DNA of 64,000 bases from Priestia aryabhattai B8W22 (GTDB lineage: Bacteria; Bacillota; Bacilli; Bacillales; Bacillaceae_H), in assembly GCF_000956595.1 (NCBI RefSeq), contig NZ_JYOO01000007.1, positions 1 to 64,000 on the forward strand. The letters are read 5' to 3'. A program made the position numbers and the translations under genes. A model generated the notes under the pieces. It was not told the origin of the DNA. It saw only the letters and a program-made list of their open reading frames with translations, and did not search any database. Numbering within the stretch: the stretch's first letter is position 1; the number at the start of each line of letters is the position of its first letter. Shown piece after piece: positions 45,089 to 53,882 of the stretch.

Positions 45089-46386
45089 ACTGTGCCAACT
45101 CCCTCTACGCGGTAACTGCTTTTTACATTTTCTACAATTGGTAAATCCCGAAGCTGCTGAAGGATTTCCTCATAATCTTTTTGAGATGTTTTGTGTGTAA
45201 CCACAACAATCTCAGCTAATTCGCTTCCTTTCACAGGAAGTTGGATAATTTTTTCGAAGCTCACACCACGCTCTGAAAATAGCGTTGTTAATTTTGCAAA
45301 TGCTCCAACCTGATCTTTTACATGAATACGCAAGAAATGCTTCGAGAACATTTCATCTTCTGCTTTTAACTGTTTTGGATACTGAGGTGTTACCGCGCTT
45401 TTACCATTTACACCTAAACGCATGTTTTTCATAACGCCTACTAAATCGGATACGACAGCAGTTGCAGTTGGCAGGCTTCCCGCTCCTGGTCCATAGAACA
45501 TAGTCTCTCCAACAGCTTCTCCGTATACATATACAGCGTTGTACTCATCGCTTACTGAAGCGAGAGGATGTGTATCTGCTAAAAGAGTTGGCTGAACACT
45601 AACTTCTACATTGTCACCGTCACGATGTGCATATCCAATCAGTTTCATCGTATAGCCTAGTTGTTTACTATATTGCAAGTCTTCTTCCGTTACTTCTGTA
45701 ATACCTTGAACACGAACATCATCCAAGTCAATTTTCATTGAAAATCCTAATGTAGCCAAGATTGCCATTTTACGAGCAGCATCTAAACCACCTACGTCAG
45801 AAGTGGGATCCGCTTCAGCATACCCTAAATCCTGCGCTTCTTTTAACACTTCATCATAGGCGCTTCCTTCTTTTGTCATTTTCGTTAAAATGAAGTTTGT
45901 TGTCCCATTTACAATTCCCATCATTTTCGTAATACGATCAGATGCTAACCCATCTGCTAATCCACGAAGGATTGGAATACCGCCAGCTACACTTGCTTCA
46001 TAAAATAAATCACAATTATTTTCAGAAGCTACTGTTAACAATTCTGAGCCGTAAACCGCCATTAAGTCTTTGTTTGCCGTCACAACATGCTTTTTATTAC
46101 GAAGGGCTGTTAAGATATAATCTCTTGTTTCTTCAACGCCACCCATTACTTCAATGACAACGTCAATCTCCGCGTTATGTAAAACGTCTTCAACATTCGT
46201 TGTTAATTTATCTTCACTGATCTCCACGTCACGTTTCTTATCAATATCTTTAACTACTACTTTTTTAACTTCTACAGGACACCCGACTTGATGACTTAAT
46301 TTATCCTGATGATTTTCAATAATTTTGACTACTCCGCTTCCTACCGTTCCTAATCCTAATAATCCTACTGAAATACTTTTTGTCAT
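45085..46386 (-). CDS. hom: homoserine dehydrogenase
   Basis: A 433-residue enzyme reducing aspartate semialdehyde to homoserine. NAD(P) binding is in [29 protein letters not shown] and [12 protein letters not shown] are core motifs, and [20 protein letters not shown] starts a C-terminal ACT domain (about 350-433), the site of threonine feedback in this family. ATG 46386 is preferred to the in-frame GTG 46395, since GAGGTG then has normal spacing. First gene of the threonine operon. Confidence 0.95.
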   Translation of the reverse strand: MTKSISVGLLGLGTVGSGVVKIIENHQDKLSHQVGCPVEVKKVVVKDIDKKRDVEISEDKLTTNVEDVLHNAEIDVVIEVMGGVEETRDYILTALRNKKHVVTANKDLMAVYGSELLTVASENNCDLFYEASVAGGIPILRGLADGLASDRITKMMGIVNGTTNFILTKMTKEGSAYDEVLKEAQDLGYAEADPTSDVGGLDAARKMAILATLGFSMKIDLDDVRVQGITEVTEEDLQYSKQLGYTMKLIGYAHRDGDNVEVSVQPTLLADTHPLASVSDEYNAVYVYGEAVGETMFYGPGAGSLPTATAVVSDLVGVMKNMRLGVNGKSAVTPQYPKQLKAEDEMFSKHFLRIHVKDQVGAFAKLTTLFSERGVSFEKIIQLPVKGSELAEIVVVTHKTSQKDYEEILQQLRDLPIVENVKSSYRVEGVGTV

Positions 46387-46584
46387 ATTCCTCACCTCTG
46401 TGTTCTTTCTACGTATACATTTGTTCTCTTATAGAGGACATTATAGACCTTATTTTTCTTTTTTACAAGGTTTACTTGCCATCTTTTCTCGTAAACTTGT
46501 TAAAAAAATTGGTATATAAAGATAAATGTAAATTTTTAAAATATTTCATTTTATTATCATAACATGGCTACCACTGTTTTTTAA

Positions 46585-46625
46585 TAAAAAAAAGACAATT
46601 TCACCGAAATGAAATTGCCTTTTTT
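46585..46625 (-). terminator. terminator of the 46628 dehydrogenase gene
   Basis: GACAATTTCA / TGAAATTGCC stem (one mismatch), A8 and T6 flanking. Confidence 0.8.
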
Positions 46626-46627
46626 CA

Positions 46628-47617
46628 TTATGATTTTTTCGCAAACGCTTCTTTATTTACAATTGTAGTAGGAGACTCGTTTGTGAGCACTGCTTTAATA
46701 TTTTTTACGCATAAAGAAATCATTTCCGTACGCGTTTCAATACTCGCACTGCCGATATGAGGCAGCGCTACAACATTAGGCAGTTGAAGAAGAGGGTGAG
46801 AAGCGGAAACAGGCTCTTGATCGAATACATCCAAGCCAGCTCCAGCAATTTCACCGGATTCAATTGCATGTAACAGTGCTTGCTCATCAACCACTGCTCC
46901 TCTTGAAGCATTAATAAAAATCGCTGTTGTTTTCATCTGTTCAAATGCTTCAGCATTAAATAAATGTTTGGTTTCGTCCGTTAATGGTGTCAAACAAACA
47001 ATAAAATCAGATCGTTCAAGCAGCTCATTTAACTCACAGTAAACTGCATCGAGCTTTTGTTCTGCTTGAAGGTTGCGACTCCGGTTGTGGTACAGAATTT
47101 CCATATCAAAACCTGTAGCACGTTTCGCAAGCGTCTCTCCAATTTTCCCCATTCCAACAATACCTAATGTTTTATGGTGAACATCTCTACCCGCTAACAA
47201 AAATGGACTCCAGCTTTTCCACTGATTTTCTTTCACGTATTCAGCAGCTTCTACTAAACGTCTAGCTACACTCATTAACAAACCAAACGTTAAATCCGCT
47301 GTTGTATCAGATAAAACATCGGGCGTATTAGAAACGATCACTCCGCGTTCAGTTGCCGCTTCTATATCAATATTATCGAATCCAACCGCCAAGTTAGCTA
47401 CAAGCTTTAAATGAGGAGCTTGCGTAAGCAATTCACTGTCAATACGGTCTGAAAGCATTGTTAATAGAGCATGTGCGTGCTTAGCTTTTTCACAAAGCAG
47501 CTCATGAGGGACTGCCTCATCTTCTTTATCCCACATTTCCACATTCGCTACTGCCTGTAAAGGTTCAATTAATTCATTGGGTATTTTTCTCGCAATAAAT
47601 ACAAACGGCTTGTCCAT
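46628..47617 (-). CDS. 2-hydroxyacid (D-glycerate/glyoxylate) dehydrogenase
   Basis: A 329-residue D-isomer 2-hydroxyacid dehydrogenase. NAD(P) binding is in LGIVGMGKIGETLAKRA; catalytic Arg lies in FINASRGAVVDEQAL, Glu in LDVFDQEPV and His in LPHIGSASIETR. It most resembles the GyaR/glyoxylate-hydroxypyruvate reductase group; serine-biosynthetic SerA is excluded by the absence of regulatory C-terminal domains. Reduction of glyoxylate, hydroxypyruvate or a similar 2-oxoacid is likely. It is a single-gene unit between hom and yutH. Confidence 0.86.
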   Translation of the reverse strand: MDKPFVFIARKIPNELIEPLQAVANVEMWDKEDEAVPHELLCEKAKHAHALLTMLSDRIDSELLTQAPHLKLVANLAVGFDNIDIEAATERGVIVSNTPDVLSDTTADLTFGLLMSVARRLVEAAEYVKENQWKSWSPFLLAGRDVHHKTLGIVGMGKIGETLAKRATGFDMEILYHNRSRNLQAEQKLDAVYCELNELLERSDFIVCLTPLTDETKHLFNAEAFEQMKTTAIFINASRGAVVDEQALLHAIESGEIAGAGLDVFDQEPVSASHPLLQLPNVVALPHIGSASIETRTEMISLCVKNIKAVLTNESPTTIVNKEAFAKKS

Positions 47618-47658
47618 ATGTACGCCACCTCTTTATTCTTTTTAAACTGCATGCACAA

Positions 47659-47711
47659 AAACAAAATAGAAAAACGGGTTTGGATTATCCAACACCTATT
47701 TTTCTATTTTA
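47659..47711 (-). terminator. yutH terminator
   Basis: AAAATAGAAAAA / TTTTTCTATTTT outer arms with TTGGAT / ATCCAA inside form a long hairpin after yutH on the minus strand. Confidence 0.75.
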
Positions 47712-47734
47712 TCATATTCTATAGTAATCGCTTT

Positions 47735-48736
47735 TTAATGAATCCATGTTAATTCAGGAATGTGATAACGAGACGTTGAAATGCCCACCGACTGATAAAA
47801 GCGCTTGAGAAACGCTTCGTAGTGAGAAGAATGAGCTAATACTCCTTCCAGCTTCTCATAATACTTTTGTTTTTGCCGCTCATCTTGTACACTGTAGTAT
47901 CCTTCAATGACCTCAAAATAATGAACAGGAAAAAGAAGTCTAGCATATAACAGTCTCCATGAAAAAGAAGAAAGTGGATTTACCTTTTCATATTCACTTA
48001 AAAACTGATGCATGTGCCTTTCATCGACAGCGTATGTTAATAAATATTGTTCCCTTATATATTCAGCTATATCTCTGCTAGGGTGATCGAAGACCCAGTC
48101 TGCCGGGAGCTTGTAAACGTAGTCTTCCCCCCATGTTTTTTGGCCGAACCGATGATGACAAATCGTCGCAGCGTCAACTGACCGGGGCAAATCGTCAATT
48201 TCCGTGTCTACTAGGTATTGAATAGCATTTTCCGTTAATCCTAGGTAATAAGGAAACGTTTCTAAAAAACGTTTTTCCATCTCTTGATTAGGTAAAGCAC
48301 GTAATCTTCCATACCAAAATTGCTCCATCTGGTCGAGACGCTTCTCCCACATGGACTTCCATTGCCCTAGCCGGTTTGCTTGTTCCACTTCATAAGGAAA
48401 CAGCCTCCCTTTTTGATGAAAAACAGCTAGCTCGTGCCCAGGTGAAAAATTGGGGTTTTTCTCTTCCGCAAGACAGCGGCAAATGATAAATTTTTCAGTT
48501 TCAGTTTCTGTAATCATTTCACCATTCAAATTAGGCATAAATGTTGCCACATGGCGATCACCTTGCCCCATTAGAAATTGACTCATTTGATATAGTTCAT
48601 TTAACTCGTCTTGTTCCATTTGCTTTACATTAATGATCGTATATAAAATATCTCGATACTGAAAACCTTCAAATTTACCAACGGGCATAAATTCGTTTGG
48701 ACGTAATCCGTAATGCTCATAAATGGTTTGTATCAT
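47735..48736 (-). CDS. yutH: spore coat-associated protein YutH
   Basis: A 333-residue protein of the CotS/YutH family, which has a degenerate kinase-like (APH) fold. Segments such as LPADWVFDHPSRDIAEYIREQ and IDDLPRSVDAATICHHRFGQ occupy the place of the kinase catalytic loop. B. subtilis YutH is a coat-associated protein found on spores. ATG 48736 follows AGAGGG by 6 bases; an upstream ATG has no site. It has its own terminator. Confidence 0.87.
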   Translation of the reverse strand: MIQTIYEHYGLRPNEFMPVGKFEGFQYRDILYTIINVKQMEQDELNELYQMSQFLMGQGDRHVATFMPNLNGEMITETETEKFIICRCLAEEKNPNFSPGHELAVFHQKGRLFPYEVEQANRLGQWKSMWEKRLDQMEQFWYGRLRALPNQEMEKRFLETFPYYLGLTENAIQYLVDTEIDDLPRSVDAATICHHRFGQKTWGEDYVYKLPADWVFDHPSRDIAEYIREQYLLTYAVDERHMHQFLSEYEKVNPLSSFSWRLLYARLLFPVHYFEVIEGYYSVQDERQKQKYYEKLEGVLAHSSHYEAFLKRFYQSVGISTSRYHIPELTWIH

Positions 48737-48912
48737 TTTAATCCCTCTCTTCATTCATTCAAGAAATTATATGATGGAAAACAACATTACTTGTCATAAT
48801 ATTTACGGAGGAATGAATAGATTAGAAATACACCATTTATAGTTATTTACTCCGGGTTAGTAGTATGAAACAACTTTAGACTTAAAAATATATAGAAAAC
48901 AGGTGATGATAC

Positions 48913-49413
48913 TTGGAGAAAAAACATACACAAAGTGAGTTAGAAAAAAAAGCAAGAGAATGGTTAATAGAACGCGGCGTGGCTCTTACGGACATTGCTG
49001 AACTGGTCTATTACTTGCAAAAAAAGTATCACCCAAACTTAACAATCGAAGACTGTTTATATAACGTTGAGCGCGTCATTTCTAAACGAGAAGTTCAAAA
49101 TGCTATTTTAACGGGTATTCAACTAGATGTCCTCACGGAAAAAAAAGTGATTGAGCCGCCTCTGTTGGACATTCTTGAGAAAGACGAAGGTTTATACGGT
49201 ATCGACGAGATTTTAGCATTATCGATTGTAAATGTTTACGGATCAATCGGCTTTACCAATTACGGGTATATTGATAAACAAAAGCCGGGTATTTTAGAAA
49301 GATTAAACGATAAATCGACTGGAGAGTGCCATACTTTCTTAGATGATTTAGTAGGCGCAATTGCTGCCGCTGCTTCTAGCCGGTTAGCGCATCGGGCTGC
49401 TAGCCAAGAATAG
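48913..49413 (+). CDS. yutG: phosphatidylglycerophosphatase A-related protein YutG
   Basis: A 166-residue protein of the PgpA/LtrC family. The N-terminal half is helical and polar, and NVYGSIGFTNYGYIDKQKPGIL with TGECHTFLDDLVGAIAAAA is the conserved C-terminal portion. It lacks the several long spans of E. coli PgpA, so the phosphatase assignment for this shorter form is uncertain. The start is TTG 48913, 6 bases after AGGTGA. Convergent with yutF. Confidence 0.8.
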   Translation: MEKKHTQSELEKKAREWLIERGVALTDIAELVYYLQKKYHPNLTIEDCLYNVERVISKREVQNAILTGIQLDVLTEKKVIEPPLLDILEKDEGLYGIDEILALSIVNVYGSIGFTNYGYIDKQKPGILERLNDKSTGECHTFLDDLVGAIAAAASSRLAHRAASQE

Positions 49414-49424
49414 CCTTTAAAAAC

Positions 49425-49452
49425 AAAAAAGCTGTCAATTGACAGCTTTTTA
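49425..49452. terminator. bidirectional terminator between yutG and yutF
   Basis: AAAAAGCTGTCAATTGACAGCTTTTT palindrome between convergent genes. Confidence 0.9.
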
Positions 49453-50220
49453 AATTCGCTCCATCCACTCTTTTAGTGAATCTACCGTATAAGTTGGCTT
49501 TTTCTCATATCCTTCTAGTAACTCTCTTGTTGTTACCCCTGTATGGACTAATAATGTATCTAAGCCTGCATTCATCCCTGCTAAAATATCTGTATCATAG
49601 TAATCACCAATCATGATTGTTTCTTCTTTTGGCGTACCGATGACTTCAAGGGCTTGCTCCATAATAATACTTTCTGGCTTGCCAATAAATACTGGATTTG
49701 TTTGAGTAGAAACCGTAATAACGGACGTGATAGAGCCATTACCAGGCAGTAAGCCTCTTTCAGTAGGAATCGCAATATCTCCGTTCGTTGAAACAAAAAA
49801 GGCGCCGTTTCGAACGTTTAAACATGCTTTTGCTAATTTTTCATATGTAATTTCCTGATCCAAACCAACAACTACAAAATCCGTATCTTCCTCTTCAATG
49901 GTAAATCCTTTTTCAAGCAGCGCATGTCGAATTCCTTCTCCACCAATTACATAAGCTGAAGCGTTTGCTTTTCGTTCATGCAAATAATTAGCTGTTGCCT
50001 GACTCGTTGTAAAAACTTGCTCTTCTGTTGCAGGAATGCCAAATGCCTCTAGCTTTTCAGCTACTTTATCGGGCGTTTTTGTTGAGTTGTTTGTTACAAA
50101 TAAATAAGGAATTCCTTTTTCCTTTAATTTAATAACAAAATCACGCGCCTCGGCAATTAGCTCTGTTCCTTTGTACATTGTTCCGTCTAAATCAATCAAA
50201 TATCCTTTATATTCCTTCAT
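49450..50220 (-). CDS. yutF: HAD-superfamily phosphatase YutF
   Basis: A 256-residue class IIA HAD hydrolase. Motif I is GYLIDLDGTMYKG with nucleophile Asp, motif II FVTNNSTK, motif III with Lys in FIGKPESIIMEQ and motif IV MIGDYYDTDILAG. A cap domain inserted at about 75-180 is the NagD type; p-nitrophenyl phosphate- or nucleotide-type activity is known for relatives. ATG 50220 follows AAAGGAG by 10 bases; the longer frame is not used. Confidence 0.92.
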   Translation of the reverse strand: MKEYKGYLIDLDGTMYKGTELIAEARDFVIKLKEKGIPYLFVTNNSTKTPDKVAEKLEAFGIPATEEQVFTTSQATANYLHERKANASAYVIGGEGIRHALLEKGFTIEEEDTDFVVVGLDQEITYEKLAKACLNVRNGAFFVSTNGDIAIPTERGLLPGNGSITSVITVSTQTNPVFIGKPESIIMEQALEVIGTPKEETIMIGDYYDTDILAGMNAGLDTLLVHTGVTTRELLEGYEKKPTYTVDSLKEWMERI

Positions 50221-50294
50221 GTTGTGTGATCTCCTTTCAAGTGTCATACTTGAAATCATAGCTTATTTTTTATACAACTACAACTTGCTTGCCT

Positions 50295-50732
50295 TTAATT
50301 ACGAAAAGCAGACACAGGCCCTAACTCTGTCTCTAGATATGTCCTTACGCGCTCTGAAAATGCTGCCAGTACGTCTTTATGCTGCATCACTTTTTGATAA
50401 ATATCCTGATGATTAACATCCACATATTCTTGGACAAGGCTTTTACGCAATTGAACGATCTCTTTTAATGGCGTTTCTTCCTCTTTTTTAACCACTTTCT
50501 CATCAACTAAAATGTCAATGATATCGTCGTAACTGCCTGGATCTCTCATAATAAATCCATCAATCATTGCATTTCCTACATCTAAAACGTTTTCAATTAA
50601 AAGATGTACAATTCTCTCTAATGCCTTTTTCTCTATTTCTGTGTTCCAGCTCGAATGCTCAGCAAACAAACGAACATGTTCATCAAAAAAAACAAGCGTG
50701 GCTTCTATTTTTTCACGATCTACAAAGTACAT
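50295..50732 (-). CDS. yutE: YutE, HepT-like (DUF86) protein
   Basis: A 145-residue all-helical protein of the DUF86/HepT fold. HepT toxins carry an RNase motif Rx(4-6)HxY; here the corresponding segment reads RKSLVQEYV (Arg96, Gln101, Tyr103), with Gln where His is expected. No MNT nucleotidyltransferase antitoxin gene is adjacent. A housekeeping or degenerate HepT-like role is therefore more likely than an active toxin. The position next to yutF and yutD matches B. subtilis. Confidence 0.83.
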   Translation of the reverse strand: MYFVDREKIEATLVFFDEHVRLFAEHSSWNTEIEKKALERIVHLLIENVLDVGNAMIDGFIMRDPGSYDDIIDILVDEKVVKKEEETPLKEIVQLRKSLVQEYVDVNHQDIYQKVMQHKDVLAAFSERVRTYLETELGPVSAFRN

Positions 50733-50894
50733 ATTATTTCCTCCCTAGTTGTCAGCTCTCTATAAATCTTTTTTCATAAACAAACGGGGTTCCTGTTCTA
50801 TTTTATCATGACCCATTATCCATTTGATAAATTGATTTTTGTTTTTGACCTTATTTGATATGATACAAATACAACCTATGAAAGGAGTATACCT

Positions 50895-51161
50895 ATGAGC
50901 GAACGCTTTTATCTATATGACGATGTCGTATCTACAAAGACCCGGTTTGTCAGCTTTATGGGCGAAAATCAACGATTTGATTTAGCTATTATCCAAACCG
51001 ACCGCTATTATGGCAAACAAGTTGTTCTTGATATTCAAGGAGGACGCTTTGCCATCATTGGACAAGATGACCTTGAAGAACCAAACTATCTTGAAGAAGT
51101 ATTTAAATTAAACAGTGAAGACGGTCAGGAACTTCGCGAATTTTTATATGAAATCATCTAA
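50895..51161 (+). CDS. DUF3055 family protein
   Basis: An 88-residue soluble protein of the Bacillaceae DUF3055 family. Aromatic and acidic positions stand out (MSERFYLYDDVVSTKTRFVSF, FAIIGQDDLEEPNYLEEVF). Function is unknown. AAAGGAG precedes the ATG and a terminator follows. The upstream gene yutE is divergent. Confidence 0.78.
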   Translation: MSERFYLYDDVVSTKTRFVSFMGENQRFDLAIIQTDRYYGKQVVLDIQGGRFAIIGQDDLEEPNYLEEVFKLNSEDGQELREFLYEII

Positions 51162-51211
51162 AAAAAAGGCAGCGTGAAGGACAATTAGTGTCTTCGGCTT
51201 GCCTTTTTTTA
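51160..51211. terminator. bidirectional terminator between the DUF3055 gene and yutD
   Basis: AAAAAGGCA / TGCCTTTTT arms with GAAGGACA / TGTCTTC inside form an imperfect hairpin between convergent genes. Confidence 0.75.
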
Positions 51212-51484
51212 CTTATGGACTTTTTTTAAGACAAAATACGCACAGCCAAAATTACAATATTCATGTAAATAGTCTTGAAGCGTACTAATCTTCGTATCAT
51301 ACGTTGCCTTTTGATTTCGGTCATCAAAAAAGCCTCGCAGTCGAAGCTGATTGTATCCCCAATCTCCCACAATATAGTCATAGCGGCTCAGCACGTCAAT
51401 AAAGCGACCTCTAAACGCCTCTTCATTAAATGCTTCGCGCTCATCTTTTAATACTTCATAACAAATATTATTGATACAGACCAT
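51209..51484 (-). CDS. yutD: DUF1027 protein YutD
   Basis: A 91-residue protein. RYDYIVGDWGYNQLRLRGFFDDRN is the family signature and EYCNFGCAYFVLKKV the C-terminal end, with a CNFGC pair. Nearly identical in pattern to B. subtilis YutD, whose function is unknown. It lies immediately against its terminator and divergent from yutC. Confidence 0.88.
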   Translation of the reverse strand: MVCINNICYEVLKDEREAFNEEAFRGRFIDVLSRYDYIVGDWGYNQLRLRGFFDDRNQKATYDTKISTLQDYLHEYCNFGCAYFVLKKVHK

Positions 51485-51680
51485 TGCTCACACCTCTTCT
51501 CTTAAAATTTACCATACCATAATTATGATGATGAAACCATCAATTAACATGAAATTTTTCACGTATAAGCAGCACTCTAATCCTGTAGGAGTTTTATCGG
51601 TATACCTACTGATCTTTTATGCTCCACATGAAGGTTCGCCGGTTTACCTGGCGTACGATATTTAACTACAGGAGGTGGAA

Positions 51681-52322
51681 ATGGTGAAGAAATCTATTCT
51701 TGGAATCGCTTTGATAACAAGTATTTTAACCATTGGCTGTCAAAATAAAAACACAGCTGAAAATGAAAATTTATCACCAAACAACCCAGATGCCATTAAT
51801 GTAAACGAGCCTAATCATTATTATAATCCAAATAATAATAGCGGCACAAATTATGGATATGTCCGATACACTAAAAACACAAATGAACAAAATTCCAATA
51901 TGAACCAAGTAGGAACATTTAATCGAGAAGAAGCAGCCGACAATATTAGTAAACTGAGCACCGCTATCCCAAATATTAAACAAGCCGCTACGCTAGTAAC
52001 AGATAAAGATGTGCTTGTTGCTTATAAAACAGATGCTAAAAATAGGAATAACGCAGCCGATCAGGTAAAACGTACAGCTATGTCTGTAGTCCCTCGTTAT
52101 TATCATGTATACGTCTCAGATAATCCGAAACATATGGACCAAATCGAAAATATTAGTGAAATGAATACACAAACAAATGATGCTAGAAAACGAATCGATG
52201 CCGTTATTCAACAAATGCTAAAATCTCCCCAAGGGCGTAAAATGAACGGCGGAGAAGATGCAAATGGAAGAGAGAAAAACGAATTGAATGAACCGATGAC
52301 GGACAAAGATATGGTGGAATAA
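51681..52322 (+). CDS. yutC: YhcN/YlaJ-family sporulation lipoprotein YutC
   Basis: A 213-residue lipoprotein: the signal MVKKSILGIALITSILTIGC ends at a lipobox Cys. After a low-complexity Asn-rich linker (NNPDAINVNEPNHYYNPNNN) comes the YhcN/YlaJ domain (EEAADNISKLSTAIPNIKQAATLVTDKDVLVAYKT). Family members sit in the spore membrane and affect outgrowth. ATG 51681 follows AGGAGG by 5 bases; a GTG 6 bases earlier overlaps that site. Confidence 0.84.
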   Translation: MVKKSILGIALITSILTIGCQNKNTAENENLSPNNPDAINVNEPNHYYNPNNNSGTNYGYVRYTKNTNEQNSNMNQVGTFNREEAADNISKLSTAIPNIKQAATLVTDKDVLVAYKTDAKNRNNAADQVKRTAMSVVPRYYHVYVSDNPKHMDQIENISEMNTQTNDARKRIDAVIQQMLKSPQGRKMNGGEDANGREKNELNEPMTDKDMVE

Positions 52323-52404
52323 ACAAAAAAGTTGAGACGTAACTAAAAGAATGTAATCAAAAGACGAAGAAATGAGACACATGAGCTGAACCGCTTGTGA
52401 CACC

Positions 52405-52536
52405 GCAGTTGATTTCCGTGCAAGGCTTCGCTTTCCGCGGGCGGGCGCTGAGCCTCCTCGTCGCTTGCGCTCCTGTGGGGTCTCACCTGTTCCGCTGTTC
52501 CCGCAGGAGTCTTCGCCTTGCCCTCCAATCAACTGC
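52405..52536. repeat. GC-rich interspersed repeat with inverted ends
   Basis: Ends GCAGTTGATT (52405-52414) and AATCAACTGC (52527-52536) are perfect inverted repeats; inner GCAAGGC and GCCTTGC also pair. The middle (CCGCGGGCGGG, GCTTGCGCTCC, CCCGCAGGAG) is far richer in GC than its surroundings. I recognise the general look of a non-coding repeat found in many Bacillus-group genomes that is often mis-annotated as short proteins. Copy number cannot be seen here. Confidence 0.7.
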
Positions 52537-52575
52537 TAGAAGGAACAAAACAGATAAATTTTACGTTAACCGTAA

Positions 52576-52626
52576 CAAAAAAAAAACGAACCACTAATCA
52601 AACAGTTTGATTAGTGGTTCGTTTTT
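52576..52626 (-). terminator. lipA terminator with a long perfect stem
   Basis: AACGAACCACTAATCAAAC / mirror arm TTTGATTAGTGGTTCGTT forms about an 18-base stem with A8 and T5 tracts; lies 40 bases past lipA. Confidence 0.9.
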
Positions 52627-52666
52627 CACTTCGGCTAAACTACTTTTGTTCCAGCCTCTTTTTACC

Positions 52667-53566
52667 TTACTTGCTTTCTTGTGCTTTGTTTTTTGCAGCA
52701 GAGTTAACTTGCTCATCTGCATGGTAAGAAGAACGTACAAGAGGACCTGCTTCGACATGGCTGAATCCTTTTGATAATGCAATTTCTTTTAGCTCTTCAA
52801 ACTCATTTGGATGGTAATATTTCTGAACTTTTATGTGCTTTTTAGTTGGCTGTAGATATTGGCCTAGCGTCATAATATCTACATTGTTCGCACGCAAATC
52901 ATCCATCGTTTCAATAATTTCTTCTTTTGTTTCTCCTAGACCAAGCATGATACTTGATTTTGTAGGGATATCCGGCTGCATTTCTTTTGCACGGCGAAGG
53001 AACTCAAGAGAACGCTCATATTTAGCACGAGCACGAACACGAGGCGTAAGGCTGCGTACTGTTTCAATATTATGGTTTAAAATATCAGGACGTGCGTCCA
53101 TTACAATACGTAAGTTCTCTTCCACACCGCCCATATCAGAAGGCAATACTTCAATTGTTGTGAATGGATTTTTACGACGAATCGCACGAATTGTTTCAGC
53201 TAATACGCTTGCTCCTCCGTCTTTTAAATCATCGCGAGCTACTACTGTAATAACCGCATGTTTTAAGTTCATTAGCTGAACAGAATCCGCTACGCGTTCT
53301 GGCTCTTCTAAATCTAATTCTGTTGGTAAACCTGTCTTAACCGCGCAAAAACGACAGGCACGTGTACATACTTCTCCCAAAATCATAAAAGTTGCCGTAC
53401 GACGAACAGCCCAACACTCATGAATATTCGGACATCTTGCTTCTTCACAAACTGTATGAAGGTTTTTTTCACGCATCATTTTCTTTAAGCCTGTGTAATT
53501 TTCGTTTGTGTTTAGCTTAATCTTCAGCCACTCGGGTTTGCGGACATGCTCTTCTTTTGTTGCCAT
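52667..53566 (-). CDS. lipA: lipoyl synthase
   Basis: A 299-residue radical-SAM enzyme inserting two sulfurs into octanoyl side chains to give lipoate. Cys40/Cys45/Cys51 ([12 protein letters not shown]) bind the auxiliary [4Fe-4S] cluster sacrificed as the sulfur donor, and CTRACRFC (Cys67/71/74) the radical-SAM cluster. MILGEVCT and [11 protein letters not shown] are other conserved regions. It depends on Fe-S assembly factors such as those encoded at 38949 and 59025. Located as in B. subtilis (yutB). Confidence 0.96.
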   Translation of the reverse strand: MATKEEHVRKPEWLKIKLNTNENYTGLKKMMREKNLHTVCEEARCPNIHECWAVRRTATFMILGEVCTRACRFCAVKTGLPTELDLEEPERVADSVQLMNLKHAVITVVARDDLKDGGASVLAETIRAIRRKNPFTTIEVLPSDMGGVEENLRIVMDARPDILNHNIETVRSLTPRVRARAKYERSLEFLRRAKEMQPDIPTKSSIMLGLGETKEEIIETMDDLRANNVDIMTLGQYLQPTKKHIKVQKYYHPNEFEELKEIALSKGFSHVEAGPLVRSSYHADEQVNSAAKNKAQESK

Positions 53567-53882
53567 ATTATCAACTCCACCAATCTAGAAAATGTCTATA
53601 ACCTATATGCTTAATTTTAACTACATATTAAAAACATAACTATATGTCACTTTATCATAAAAAAGTGAGATTCGACAAGTTGTCTGCTCTTTATTTTCCT
53701 GAGTTTTCTTCTATTTTCCATCCGAATGTGTGCGTTTTCATCCTCCGTATAATTTCCATTTATCTTCTGAATAAAATTCTTTAAAAAAGTTTTGAAGCGA
53801 TTTCCATTAATTAATATTTATGAAATCTTTTTTCTCGCTGCAAACTAGGGTTACACACTATTTTTAGAAAGGGGGAAACACG
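53567..53882. other. intergenic region between lipA and lytH
   Basis: AT-rich DNA between divergent genes. I see no open frame or conserved RNA. No mother-cell promoter could be fixed by eye. Confidence 0.5.

Larger units (their letters stand above)
52323..52666. other. intergenic region with GC-rich repeat and long hairpin
   Basis: Between yutC and lipA lies a GC-rich repeat unit (52405-52536) and a long terminator (52576-52626). Open frames in the repeat are artefacts of its high GC. Confidence 0.6.

Noticed and set aside
50295-50732. HepT/MNT toxin-antitoxin pair at yutE
   Set aside because: No MNT partner gene adjacent and the catalytic His is replaced by Gln.
52405-52536. Insertion sequence
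   Set aside because: No transposase gene is present; only a short repeat with inverted ends.
52218-52597. Overlapping open frames of 60-104 residues in the GC-rich repeat
   Set aside because: They run through a repeat with inverted ends on both strands and have no ribosome sites.
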